Made by a program: the position numbers and the translations under genes | DNA from: DASYRM01 sp036004405 | Lineage (GTDB): Bacteria; Acidobacteriota; Vicinamibacteria; Vicinamibacterales; UBA2999 | DNA length: 13,440 bases | Assembly (NCBI GenBank): GCA_036004405.1 | Contig: DASYRM010000236.1 | Coordinates: 1 to 13,440 of the forward strand | Reading direction: 5' to 3' | Shown: piece after piece, positions 1 through 6,939 of the stretch | Layout of the letters: each line of letters opens with the position of its first letter | Position numbering within the stretch: the first letter of the stretch is position 1 | The notes under the pieces: generated by a model | The model's database searches: none | What the model was told of the DNA's origin: nothing | The model's input: only the letters and a program-made list of their open reading frames with translations

Positions 1-1
1 G

Positions 2-1630
2 ACGACGACGTATCCCAACGGCCAGACCACGACCTACAGCTACTACGGCAACACGGGGGACCGCCGGTTGCAGACGCTGCATCACAAGCTGTCCGGCGGG
101 GCGACGCTGTCGAAGTTCGACTACACCTACGACCGGGTCGGAAACATCCTCTCGTGGCAGCAGCAGGTGGATACCGCTGCACCGACCCAGTGGACGTATA
201 CGTACGACCTGGCCGATCAATTGGCGTCCGCGTTCAAGAAGACGACAGATCCCACGCCGACGCTTCTGGCCAGATTTCAGTACAGCTACGACCAAGCCGC
301 CAATCGCACCAGCGAGCAGATCGGTGACAGCCTCTCCGGTGTGACCGTCAATGCCCTGAACCGCCTGGTCAGTCAGCAGCCCTCCGGCCAGTTGCACGTG
401 AGCGGGAGCTTGAGCGAACCAGGCACGGTCACGGTCAACGGTCAAGGCGCGGTGGTTGACGCCTCTAACGGCTTCGCAGCACGCGTGCCGGTTCAATCCG
501 CCGCGAATGCCCTCACCGTGGTAGCGACCGACAGCAGTGGCAACAGCCGAACCCAGATCTACGATGTCGACTCCACCGGCGCAACCAAGTCCTTCAGCTA
601 CGACGCGAACGGCAACATGACGTCAGACGGCAGCCGCACGTTTGAGTGGGATGCGGAGAACCGACTCGTGGCGGTCATCATCGGGACGCACCGTAGCGAG
701 TTCACCTACGACGGGCAGAGCCGTCGCGTCCGGATCGTTGAAAAAGACTCCGGTGTGACGATTCGTGATGCAAGCATGTTCTGGACAAATCGCGAGTTGA
801 TTGAGGAGCGCCTCACGACTGGCGAGATTAATCGTTTCCTGCCAGATGGCGAGCAGCGCAACGGGACTGCTCACTACCGCACGAAGGACCTGCTGGGAAA
901 CATCCGCGAAGTTACTTCTTCGACCGGCTCGGTCGTTGAACGAAACGATTACGATCCATACGGAAGAATCGTCGGGGTTGGAACAGCATCCAGTCGTTTC
1001 GGACTGACCGGGCACGACTTCCATCAGCCAAGTGGGCTATATCTGACTTTGCATCGCGCCTACGATCCAGAATTGGCACGATGGTTGTCGGAAGATCCGA
1101 CTCGGTTCTCCGATGGCCTCAACCTTTACAACTACGTCCGCAATCAACCAACCACGATGTGGGATCCCTTTGGGCTGGCACAGGCGCCCCCGGGCCCCCC
1201 TCCGATCCCTCTGCCTCCCGGCAGGAACGGCGAACCCAACAGGTGGGTTCCAGGGTCCGGCTCACCCGACCGGCCCGTGCGGTGGAAGCCGGAGTTTCCC
1301 GTTGATAATCCGAAAGGATCGCAGCCAAACGCCAGCTGGGACCCGAAAAATGATCACTGGGATCGTCACGATGGACGGGGCAATACCGATCGTTTCGATC
1401 GGACAGGGAAACCGGTCGATCACTGGAACAGGCCGCTCGACAAGACAACCAATCCTCGGGGCGACAGGCCGAACTCGCCAGGGCCTGGTGGAACCAGACC
1501 GATGGATCCGATTCCGCCGGTGCCAGACATTCCGACCAGTTGGCCGGGACCGTTCCCGCTTATCGTTAACCCTTGTCTTTACATGCCTTGGTTGGCAGCT
1601 TGTAATCCAGCGCGCTCATGCAAAACTTAG
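2..1630 (+). CDS. RHS/YD-repeat protein, C-terminal part with variable toxin-like tip (5' end outside window)
   Basis: The reading frame is open from base 2 to the TAG at 1628-1630, so the gene starts upstream; the TTG at 68 is an internal leucine. YD-type repeats are visible (YPNGQTTTYSYYG near 11-49, then FDYTYDRVGN, YTYDLADQ, FSYDANGNMTSDG, EFTYDGQSRR). An Ig-like insert of about 60 residues lies at roughly 383-571 (VSGSLSEPGTVTVNG ... VVATDSSGNS). The Rhs core signature follows (GHDFHQPSGLYLTLHRAYDP, then ARWLSEDP, LNLYNYVRNQP) and ends at DPFGL (1163-1177). Rhs proteins form a shell that carries a C-terminal toxin, cleaved near this motif. The remaining 150 residues are a variable tip: a proline-rich linker, a polar segment rich in Asp, His, Arg and Trp (WDPKNDHWDRHDGRGN), and a hydrophobic end with three cysteines. 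I do not recognise the tip family, so its activity is unknown. A possible immunity gene starts 39 bp downstream. Confidence 0.93.
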   Translation, partial: TTTYPNGQTTTYSYYGNTGDRRLQTLHHKLSGGATLSKFDYTYDRVGNILSWQQQVDTAAPTQWTYTYDLADQLASAFKKTTDPTPTLLARFQYSYDQAANRTSEQIGDSLSGVTVNALNRLVSQQPSGQLHVSGSLSEPGTVTVNGQGAVVDASNGFAARVPVQSAANALTVVATDSSGNSRTQIYDVDSTGATKSFSYDANGNMTSDGSRTFEWDAENRLVAVIIGTHRSEFTYDGQSRRVRIVEKDSGVTIRDASMFWTNRELIEERLTTGEINRFLPDGEQRNGTAHYRTKDLLGNIREVTSSTGSVVERNDYDPYGRIVGVGTASSRFGLTGHDFHQPSGLYLTLHRAYDPELARWLSEDPTRFSDGLNLYNYVRNQPTTMWDPFGLAQAPPGPPPIPLPPGRNGEPNRWVPGSGSPDRPVRWKPEFPVDNPKGSQPNASWDPKNDHWDRHDGRGNTDRFDRTGKPVDHWNRPLDKTTNPRGDRPNSPGPGGTRPMDPIPPVPDIPTSWPGPFPLIVNPCLYMPWLAACNPARSCKT

Positions 1631-1669
1631 GCACTAAGGGATGGCGAGCTAGGGAGCTATAGCGCGACA

Positions 1670-2200
1670 ATGCGATTCCTATCATCACAAGATTGTGTCA
1701 GGTGGGTAGCTGAGACAGGGCTGACGGGCGATTTGGGGAGGGAGCTCCGAATCTCGGCAACAGCTTATCGAGGCATACGTGTCGCGGCTCCGCGAGAGGT
1801 AGGTCAGTTCCTCTCTTTTGTAAGGGCGCTGTGGCTGACAGTGGCTGAAGATGGCGACGTGATGCAGTGGGTCGTCTCGTCCAGTATCGTCGAGGGAATC
1901 GAACACCCGCCCCTGATGGTAGCGGCCAGAAGGGGGCTTGGGGCCCTCGCTCCTTTGTCTGATCAGCCCGGTGCCGTGACCAGCACCAACGAGAGCGACG
2001 ACGGGCTATCGCTATTCATGCTTTCATGTCTATTCGGCTGGGATTGCTGGCTAGTTCCTAAACATCGTGACGGTGCGATTGTCTTCTTCTCGCATGACGC
2101 TTATGCTGAGGTCTACGCTCCGGTGTCGTCGTCAATCGACCTTCAACACGATTTTTCATTCTGGAATACCGAGATCGAAGTACTCCAGCTGGAACTATGA
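1670..2200 (+). CDS. Unrecognised 176-aa protein, candidate immunity protein for the Rhs tip
   Basis: I do not recognise the family. The protein is soluble-looking, with no signal peptide or membrane span, and mixes Trp-rich patches (LFGWDCWLVP) with acidic segments, as many small immunity proteins do. It starts 39 bp after the Rhs gene on the same strand, the standard place for the cognate immunity gene of a polymorphic toxin. The ATG at 1670 has only a weak, distant purine run (AGGGAG at 1651-1656); the ATG at 1641 meets a stop after three codons. Base composition is about 50% GC in the sampled lines of this gene, against about 75% in lines of the DUF1592-type gene, which suggests separate acquisition. 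The immunity role is inferred from position and size only. Confidence 0.7.
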   Translation: MRFLSSQDCVRWVAETGLTGDLGRELRISATAYRGIRVAAPREVGQFLSFVRALWLTVAEDGDVMQWVVSSSIVEGIEHPPLMVAARRGLGALAPLSDQPGAVTSTNESDDGLSLFMLSCLFGWDCWLVPKHRDGAIVFFSHDAYAEVYAPVSSSIDLQHDFSFWNTEIEVLQLEL

Positions 2201-2318
2201 CATTGTCATGCGGTGGTGTGTGTCAGCTCAGGTGTGTTCGAGGGGGCTCGCGAAGGTAGGAGCATCGAACCACGGCTCTGGCCGATCTAGCTCCTCGTCC
2301 TCGGTGAGCTACGCGTAC

Positions 2319-2340
2319 TGAATCGCACCGGGTTTATCGG
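2319..2340 (+). repeat. Probable left terminal end of an IS3-family element
   Basis: The sequence beginning TGAATCGCACCGGGTTT resembles the terminal inverted repeats of some IS3-type elements, which often begin TGAACCGCCCCGGGTTT (recalled pattern, not searched). It lies 35 bp before the ATG of the transposase OrfA fragment, the expected distance for an element's left end. No matching right end is seen before the next intact gene at 2659. The bases from 2201 to 2318 before it hold no gene or structure that I can support. Confidence 0.5.
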
Positions 2341-2353
2341 CGGCCGAGAGAGG

Positions 2354-2492
2354 ATGGAGCCGATGCCCAGAGCCAGCAAATACTCACCCGAGCTGCGTGA
2401 GCGCGCCGTTCGGATGGTCGTCAAACACACACCCGAATATCCGTCGCAGTGGGTCGCGATGCGATCCGTCACCGAGAAGCTGGGATGCACGG
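2354..2492 (+). pseudogene. IS3-family transposase OrfA, N-terminal fragment
   Basis: The start ATG follows a purine-rich GAGAGAGG, with a second in-frame ATG at 2363. The first ~45 residues match the helix-turn-helix start of IS3-type OrfA proteins: SKYSPELRERAVRMV, then EYPSQW, then VTEKLGCT. OrfA normally continues after GCT with a second helix (ETLRKW) and about 50 more residues, followed by the OrfB integrase. Here the similarity stops near 2490, the frame runs into unrelated residues and ends at 2599, and there is no OrfB with a DDE motif. The fragment is therefore dead and lost its 3' part by deletion or recombination. It lies directly after an Rhs toxin/immunity pair, where transposase debris is common. 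Confidence 0.8.
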
Positions 2493-2652
2493 TGGAAGCG
2501 AGCTTACGGTCGGGCTGTTCCCCGGTGCGCTCGTCATGGTGCCAGCCGGCTCACTCGCGCCGTCGGGCGGCTATCAGTTCGTCGGCTCGTTCAAGTTGAG
2601 TCCGAAGACCGGCAGCACGACGCTCAACGTCGACCGGTACCGCAAGCTGTAG
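2488..2652 (+). pseudogene. Orphan 3' end of an unknown gene fused to the IS remnant
   Basis: In the frame ending with TAG at 2650-2652, the translation after the IS breakpoint reads like the beta-rich end of a real protein (ELTVGLFPGALVMVPAGS ... FKLSPKTGSTTLNVDRY). It differs by one frame from the OrfA fragment and has no start of its own beyond incidental ATGs. Pro/Gly-spaced strands with a VPAG turn suggest the last strands of an extracellular beta-sandwich, but I cannot name the family. It is probably the tail left when the IS-mediated event removed the rest of the gene. It converges with the DUF1800 gene, the two stop codons lying 6 bp apart. Confidence 0.5.
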
Positions 2653-2658
2653 CCGGCG

Positions 2659-4422
2659 CTACACGATCTGATATTCCGGCGTGCTCATCACGAGGTGCGC
2701 CGTCATGCGCAACGCGTCCTCCATATAGGTCTTGGCACGGTCGACCCTGTCTGTACCAAGCTCCTTGGTCAGGAACGACACGAGCGCGTCGCGCATCTCC
2801 TTCGCGGCGGGTACCCTGAGCAGGCGCCACGTCAGATAATCCACCGCCTCGCCGGTGGTCGTGGCGCCGCTCTCGACCACCATCTTCGTGAGATCGAACC
2901 CGGCCGCCTGGCGAGGCGTGGGAATCAGCTTGCGTGCGGCCTGCTCCCAGCCGATGTAGCCCGAGATCCGCGTGTTGAAGCGTTCGTCGCGCTCGAGGGC
3001 CACCCGATCGAACGCGCTCATGTTCGACGGGTCGTTCACCGCGGTGGCGGCGCCCACCTCGTAGCCGTCGCGCAGCCGGCGGCCGAGGATGTCGTCGCTC
3101 CCGGCCGAGAAGTTCCAGTCGCGGAAGCCGGTCATGTCCGGAATCAGCACGTCGCGCGCGATGTTGCCGCGCGCAATCAGCAAGCCTGGCGTGATCCACG
3201 CCTTGCCGCCCGCCCAGCCCGCCACCGACGGGGGGTTCAGCAGATGCTGGCCCATGGCGAGGGTCGATTGATTGAAGTCGGGGACGCCGGGGATGCTGTC
3301 GACGCCCAGGTGCTTCATCATCGCGACCAGATGCTCGACCGGCCCTTTGATGTGGCCGCCGTAGCTCGCCTGGGAGTAGAAGTCCTTTGACGCGAAGATG
3401 ACCGCCAGGAGCGGCTTGACGTCGTAGTCGTGCGACCGGAGCACGGCGCCGAGCTTCGTGCGCAGCTCCGGTGACAGCTCGTCACGCACCAGGAAGCGAT
3501 AGATCTTGCCGGCCAGGTAATCGGCCGTGACCGGCTGTTCGAAGATGATCTTCAGCACGTCGACGCCGTCGAAGGGGCCCGTGCGCCCGAGGAACGTCTT
3601 CGGGGCGGCGTCGTGCTTGGCCGGATCGACCTTGAACGCGAGGTTGTCGAAGTACCAGCCGGTGAAGGCGCGGGCGCACTCGCGCACGTCCTTCTCGCTG
3701 TAGTTGCCCACCCCCATGGTGAACAGCTCCATCACCTCGCGGGCGAAGTTCTCGTTGGGTGCGCCCTTGACGTTGTACTGCGCGTCGAGGAAATACAGCA
3801 TCGCCGGGTTCTGCGCCACCTTGATCGTCAGGTCGCGCAGGTTGCCGGTGGCGCCCCGCTCGAACAGATCGATCTGCTGCAGCATCTTCCGGTAGTCGCG
3901 CACCTTGTTCTCGTGCGTGGCGAAGTGGCCGTGCCACAGCAGCGCCATCTTCTGCTCCACCGGGTGCGTGGTCTGCAGCATCCGGTTCGCCCACCAGTAG
4001 CCGAGCCGCCGCGTTTCGAGCATCGTCGCGCGGAGCCAGTAGAAGAAGCGGTCGGACGCCGGCTGCACCGGCCGGTTGCCGGCCGGCTTGTTCTCGACGC
4101 CCATCGAGCGGCCCTGCTTTTCCGCGCGATCGGTGGCTTCGGGCCGGCTCTCGGGAAAGCCGTTCAACGACGGATCCCAGAGGCCCGACTCGACGAACGG
4201 CTGCATCTTCGGGTTGGGGATGGTCTCGTAGTAGACGAGCGATCGCACCGCCCGTTCGAGCCCGGCGTCGGCCAGCTTCTGGATCTCGGCGGGCGTGCCG
4301 CCGAACCCCGCGTGCGTCAGCAGGTGCGCCGCGCGGTCGGAGTTCCAATCGCCGGCGCTCAGCGGCGTGAGGTCGTCTTTCCAGGCCGACGGTCCGGGAG
4401 ACCAGGGCGTGCGAGTGGCCAT
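2659..4422 (-). CDS. DUF1800 family protein
   Basis: This 587-aa protein carries the family hallmarks: WHGHFATHENKV (about 163-174), LRDLTIKVAQNPAMLYFLD, PNENFAREVMELFTMG (about 222-237), ARAFTGW (about 250-256) and the C-terminal LVMSTPEYQ. DUF1800 proteins are widespread in Acidobacteriota, Planctomycetes and Proteobacteria and almost always sit next to a DUF1501 gene; their biochemical role is not established. The conserved His/Glu/Asn cluster in WHGHFATHEN looks like a metal or catalytic site, which is inference. The ATG is preceded by a strong GGGAGGA four bases upstream. The gene starts 15 bp after the DUF1501 stop on the same strand, so the two are almost certainly co-transcribed. No clear Tat or Sec signal peptide is seen at the N-terminus (MATRTPWSPG), so it may be exported with its partner or act in the cytoplasm. 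Confidence 0.93.
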   Translation of the reverse strand: MATRTPWSPGPSAWKDDLTPLSAGDWNSDRAAHLLTHAGFGGTPAEIQKLADAGLERAVRSLVYYETIPNPKMQPFVESGLWDPSLNGFPESRPEATDRAEKQGRSMGVENKPAGNRPVQPASDRFFYWLRATMLETRRLGYWWANRMLQTTHPVEQKMALLWHGHFATHENKVRDYRKMLQQIDLFERGATGNLRDLTIKVAQNPAMLYFLDAQYNVKGAPNENFAREVMELFTMGVGNYSEKDVRECARAFTGWYFDNLAFKVDPAKHDAAPKTFLGRTGPFDGVDVLKIIFEQPVTADYLAGKIYRFLVRDELSPELRTKLGAVLRSHDYDVKPLLAVIFASKDFYSQASYGGHIKGPVEHLVAMMKHLGVDSIPGVPDFNQSTLAMGQHLLNPPSVAGWAGGKAWITPGLLIARGNIARDVLIPDMTGFRDWNFSAGSDDILGRRLRDGYEVGAATAVNDPSNMSAFDRVALERDERFNTRISGYIGWEQAARKLIPTPRQAAGFDLTKMVVESGATTTGEAVDYLTWRLLRVPAAKEMRDALVSFLTKELGTDRVDRAKTYMEDALRMTAHLVMSTPEYQIV

Positions 4423-4437
4423 TCGGTCCTCCCGTTC

Positions 4438-5736
4438 CTACGTGCGAAACAGGCCCATCGCCGGGAACGAGTGCCCGAGCACCGTCGATGCGTCAGCCCC
4501 CATCCACTCCTGGATGAGCGACGCATACACCTGGCGGAAGTCCGTCGTGCTCTCGAGGTTGTCGCCCAGCACCAGATTCGTGAGGCTCGGCGGCCGGCCG
4601 TAGAGCCCGCCCTTCACCGCGTTGCCGATCACGAAGTTCACCTGCGCCGTGCCGTGATCGGTGCCAAGGCTGGTGTTCTCGGGCACGCGGCGCCCGAACT
4701 CGCTGTGGACATACATCACCACGTCGTCGGCGCGGCCGATGCGCTTCATCTCCTGGAAGAACCCGGCGATCGCATCGGAGCAGTAGAGGAGCTGCCGGTC
4801 GTGCGGCGACGCCTGATTCACGTGCGTGTCGAACAGGCTTCCGCGCAGCGGCACGTAATAGAGGCGGGTGGGGAAGTCGGCCTCGATGAGCGCCGCGACC
4901 TTGTCGAGATCGAGCAGCCGCAGATCCGGGTTGTCCTTGCCCTTGTACTTGCTCCACGCGGCGCGCACGACTTCCGAGGCCTGCGCGGCGCTCCGCGTGA
5001 CCTCCTGCACGTATTTGTGGGCGTCGCCCACCGGGGTGTGGGCCGCGTTGAGCGCGTCGAGCAGCGGCTTTTCCTGCGCGAACACGCCACGCTGGAACCG
5101 CGTCGGGTCGATGAACACGAGCGGCACGTGCTTCTCGGCCTTGACCGCCAGCGTCTGGCTGTCGGAGACGTTCACGATCAGGTTCTGGCGCGTGCCGGCG
5201 GCATCGAGCGCCGACGCCGTGCGCCCAATCCAGCCGTACTCGTTGCCGCTGTTCGGGGCGCCGGTGTGCCAGAACGAGATCGACGTGAAGTGCGAGAACG
5301 AGGGCTGGTCGTAGCCGACGCCCTGGATGATGGCCACCTTGCCGTCATCGTAGAGCTGCTTCATCCCGCTCATCGACCGGTGCCAGCCGATGTGGGCGTC
5401 GATCTTGAGAAGGTCCTTTTCCTTGATGCCGATGGTCGGCCGATGCTTGTAGTACATCGGATCGCCGTACGGCACGATGGTGTTCAGGCCGTCGTTGCCG
5501 CCGAACCACTCGAAGACGACGAGAATGCGGCCCGACTGGTTCGACGCGGCAGCCAGGCTGGCCTGGTTCAGGACGTACGGCACCGGGCCGAGACCCCCGA
5601 AGAGTCCGAACCCGATGCCGCCGGCGCCGAGCCGCATCATGTCGCGGCGCGAGACGCCGGAGGAGTCGCTGAGTCCATTCCTGGTTGTCACGGGCGGCCC
5701 ACCTTCGCCGCCAAGGATACCGTCAAACCGCCGCAT
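4438..5736 (-). CDS. DUF1501 family protein with Tat signal
   Basis: The longest form is 432 aa. A twin-arginine signal is clear: SRRDMMR (29-35) followed by a Gly/Leu-rich hydrophobic stretch, so the folded protein is exported. Family landmarks follow: VVFEWFGGNDGLN (73-85), QPSFSHF, FDTHVNQASPHDRQL (302-316), HSEFGRRVPEN (344-354) and GTDHG (358-362), the pattern that links DUF1501 to the alkaline phosphatase/sulfatase fold. A substrate is not known. The ATG at 5736 has no visible ribosome site and gives an unusually long pre-RR segment; a GTG at 5691 (VTTRNGLSDSS) would put the RR pair at residues 15-16, more typical for Tat signals, and may be the true start. It is the first gene of a two-gene unit with DUF1800. 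Confidence 0.93.
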   Translation of the reverse strand: MRRFDGILGGEGGPPVTTRNGLSDSSGVSRRDMMRLGAGGIGFGLFGGLGPVPYVLNQASLAAASNQSGRILVVFEWFGGNDGLNTIVPYGDPMYYKHRPTIGIKEKDLLKIDAHIGWHRSMSGMKQLYDDGKVAIIQGVGYDQPSFSHFTSISFWHTGAPNSGNEYGWIGRTASALDAAGTRQNLIVNVSDSQTLAVKAEKHVPLVFIDPTRFQRGVFAQEKPLLDALNAAHTPVGDAHKYVQEVTRSAAQASEVVRAAWSKYKGKDNPDLRLLDLDKVAALIEADFPTRLYYVPLRGSLFDTHVNQASPHDRQLLYCSDAIAGFFQEMKRIGRADDVVMYVHSEFGRRVPENTSLGTDHGTAQVNFVIGNAVKGGLYGRPPSLTNLVLGDNLESTTDFRQVYASLIQEWMGADASTVLGHSFPAMGLFRT

Positions 5737-5912
5737 CCAGATGAGTTCGGCGGAGCGTCCCCCTCAGGGCTCAGCCATCGACCTCCCGCAAGGTGTGCAA
5801 GAGGCGGGTTTGTCTACCTGAGGCGTCTATGCGCCATGAGCGCAATGCGTTCCGCGGTGTATCGCGCGGCTGGCCCGGGTTGGTCCGGTGCTTGCTCCAT
5901 CAGACAGCAGAG

Positions 5913-5918
5913 AGGAGG
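5913..5918 (+). promoter_or_regulatory. Ribosome binding site fixing the GTG start at 5924
   Basis: AGGAGG lies five bases before the GTG at 5924. It selects that codon over the in-frame ATG at 5888, which has no such site and would place 12 extra residues before the signal peptide. Confidence 0.8.
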
Positions 5919-5923
5919 ACAAC

Positions 5924-6337
5924 GTGAAGAGACTCATCTCGACGCTCTGTCTGACCACCCTGCTGCTGACCGGCGGCGTGGCTTCGGCAGCGCAGGTGTC
6001 TTTCGACGTCCGCATCGGATCTCCGCCGCCACCGCGGGTGGTGCGAGTGGTGCCTCGCCGTCCAGGCCCGCAGTACGTCTGGGTGGATGGCTACTGGTAT
6101 CCGGAGCGGGGGCGGTATGTCTGGTATGACGGCTACTGGACGCTGCCGCCGTATCGAAGCGCTTACTGGGTGCAGCCGCGGTGGGATCGCGGCCGGTACT
6201 ACGAAGGCTACTGGAACGGCGAACGCGGCCGCTGGGACCGCAACCACCGTCGATTCGATCGTGACGGCGATCGTGACCGCTTCCGTGGCGATCGCGACAA
6301 TCGGTATCGCGATCGTGACCGCCACCGCCGCTACTAG
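5924..6337 (+). CDS. Small exported YXWGXW-type repeat protein
   Basis: The 137-aa product starts at a GTG with AGGAGG five bases upstream. It begins with a Sec signal peptide (VKRLISTLCLTTLLLTGGVASA, cleavage after ASA or AAQ). The mature part has aromatic repeats: YVWVDGYW, YVWYDGYW, AYWVQPRW and YYEGYW, as in the YXWGXW/WXXGXW repeat proteins of Gram-negative envelopes, whose function is unknown. The last ~30 residues alternate Arg and Asp (RDRFRGDRDNRYRDRDRHRRY), a low-complexity polyampholyte tail; its DNA contains a repeated 14-mer GCGATCGTGACCGC at 6267-6280 and 6309-6322. The gene stands alone: it diverges from DUF1501 across a 187-bp gap and ends in a strong hairpin. A structural or surface role is plausible but not shown. 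Confidence 0.85.
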   Translation: MKRLISTLCLTTLLLTGGVASAAQVSFDVRIGSPPPPRVVRVVPRRPGPQYVWVDGYWYPERGRYVWYDGYWTLPPYRSAYWVQPRWDRGRYYEGYWNGERGRWDRNHRRFDRDGDRDRFRGDRDNRYRDRDRHRRY

Positions 6338-6353
6338 CGCCTAGAAGCACGTG

Positions 6354-6383
6354 GCGGTGCGCCGGGTTCGCCCGGCGCACCGC
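6354..6383 (+). terminator. Perfect 13-bp hairpin terminator with TTCG loop
   Basis: GCGGTGCGCCGGG (6354-6366), loop TTCG, and the exact complement CCCGGCGCACCGC (6371-6383) are followed by the T-rich TCTTCTATTT. On the plus strand this is a textbook intrinsic terminator for the YXW-repeat gene, 16 bp after its stop. It also lies just beyond the end of the convergent cupin gene; on that strand there is no T tract after the hairpin. Confidence 0.85.
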
Positions 6384-6387
6384 TCTT

Positions 6388-6879
6388 CTATTTCGCGCCG
6401 GCCGCGTGCGGCAGGTGGAGCGACATCAGCACCACCGTGCCGTCGATGGCGCTGAACCAGTGCGGCTGGCCTTCGGGCACCATCACAAAATCGCCCTTGG
6501 CAACTTTGCGCGACATGCCGCCCTGGATGCCCTTGCCGGTGAGATTGGCGCCGTTGCGCGTGGAGTCGGTGAGCGTGCCACCGGTGACCAGCGTGGCCGA
6601 TCCATCGACGACGTAGAAGAGCTCGGCTTCGGTCTCGTGCACTGCGGCGTTGCCGACCGATGCGCGGTATTCGAGACTCACGTTGTACGGCGCGAGCTGG
6701 ATCATCGACTGCGCGATGATCGGCTGATCCTTCCGTTCGGCCTTGGCCTTGGCGATCATCGCCGCGACGTCGCTTGCCGACACCATGGTGCGTGTTGCCG
6801 CGGGCGCCGTCGGCGCCTGCGCAGACGCGACCGTTCCCGACACGAGCAGTACCAGACCGGCGAGAAGTGAGCTTCGCAT
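6388..6879 (-). CDS. Exported single-domain cupin
   Basis: This 163-aa protein has a Sec signal peptide (MRSSLLAGLVLLVSGTVASAQA). The cupin motifs are GNAAVHETEAELFYVVDG (motif 1, from residue 76) and GDFVMVPEGQPHW (motif 2, from residue 129). Likely metal ligands are H81, E86 and H140. The second histidine of the usual HxH is a threonine (T83), so the metal site would have three rather than four protein ligands, or a different metal. The start is the ATG at 6879, with GGAGG five bases upstream (6885-6889), not any of the earlier in-frame codons, which lie in the antisense of the next gene. It is divergent from the MBL-fold gene across 60 bp. Substrate unknown; small periplasmic cupins of this type are common in Acidobacteriota. 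Confidence 0.88.
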   Translation of the reverse strand: MRSSLLAGLVLLVSGTVASAQAPTAPAATRTMVSASDVAAMIAKAKAERKDQPIIAQSMIQLAPYNVSLEYRASVGNAAVHETEAELFYVVDGSATLVTGGTLTDSTRNGANLTGKGIQGGMSRKVAKGDFVMVPEGQPHWFSAIDGTVVLMSLHLPHAAGAK

Positions 6880-6898
6880 GTGAGCCTCCAGGCAGGCG

Positions 6899-6904
6899 AT
6901 TCTA
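6899..6904 (-). promoter_or_regulatory. Candidate -10 box (TAGAAT) for the cupin gene
   Basis: Read on the minus strand, TAGAAT lies 19 bases before the cupin ATG, which leaves a short leader that still contains the GGAGG site. No good -35 is seen. The same hexamer stands before the ankyrin gene, and TAGACT before the MBL gene. Confidence 0.4.
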
Positions 6905-6925
6905 GTCCGGCTCGCGGGCATCCTG

Positions 6926-6931
6926 TAGACT
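6926..6931 (+). promoter_or_regulatory. Candidate -10 box (TAGACT) for a leaderless MBL transcript
   Basis: TAGACT ends eight bases before the ATG at 6940, so transcription would start at or next to the start codon. This fits the absence of a Shine-Dalgarno sequence before that ATG. No convincing -35 is visible. It overlaps the expected -35 region of the divergent cupin promoter. Confidence 0.4.
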
Positions 6932-6939
6932 GGCCGGCG

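Noticed and set aside
2193..2210. Terminator after the putative immunity gene (ATGAC/GTCAT)
   Set aside because: Only a five-base stem and no T tract follow, so it is too weak to call.
5810..5908. Sigma-70 promoter for the YXW-repeat gene
   Set aside because: TTGTCT and TTGGTC could be -35 boxes, but neither has a credible -10 box at correct spacing.
3613..6129. Long plus-strand open frame opposite DUF1800 and DUF1501
   Set aside because: It is an antisense frame, typical of GC-rich DNA, without recognisable motifs, while the minus-strand proteins match known families throughout.
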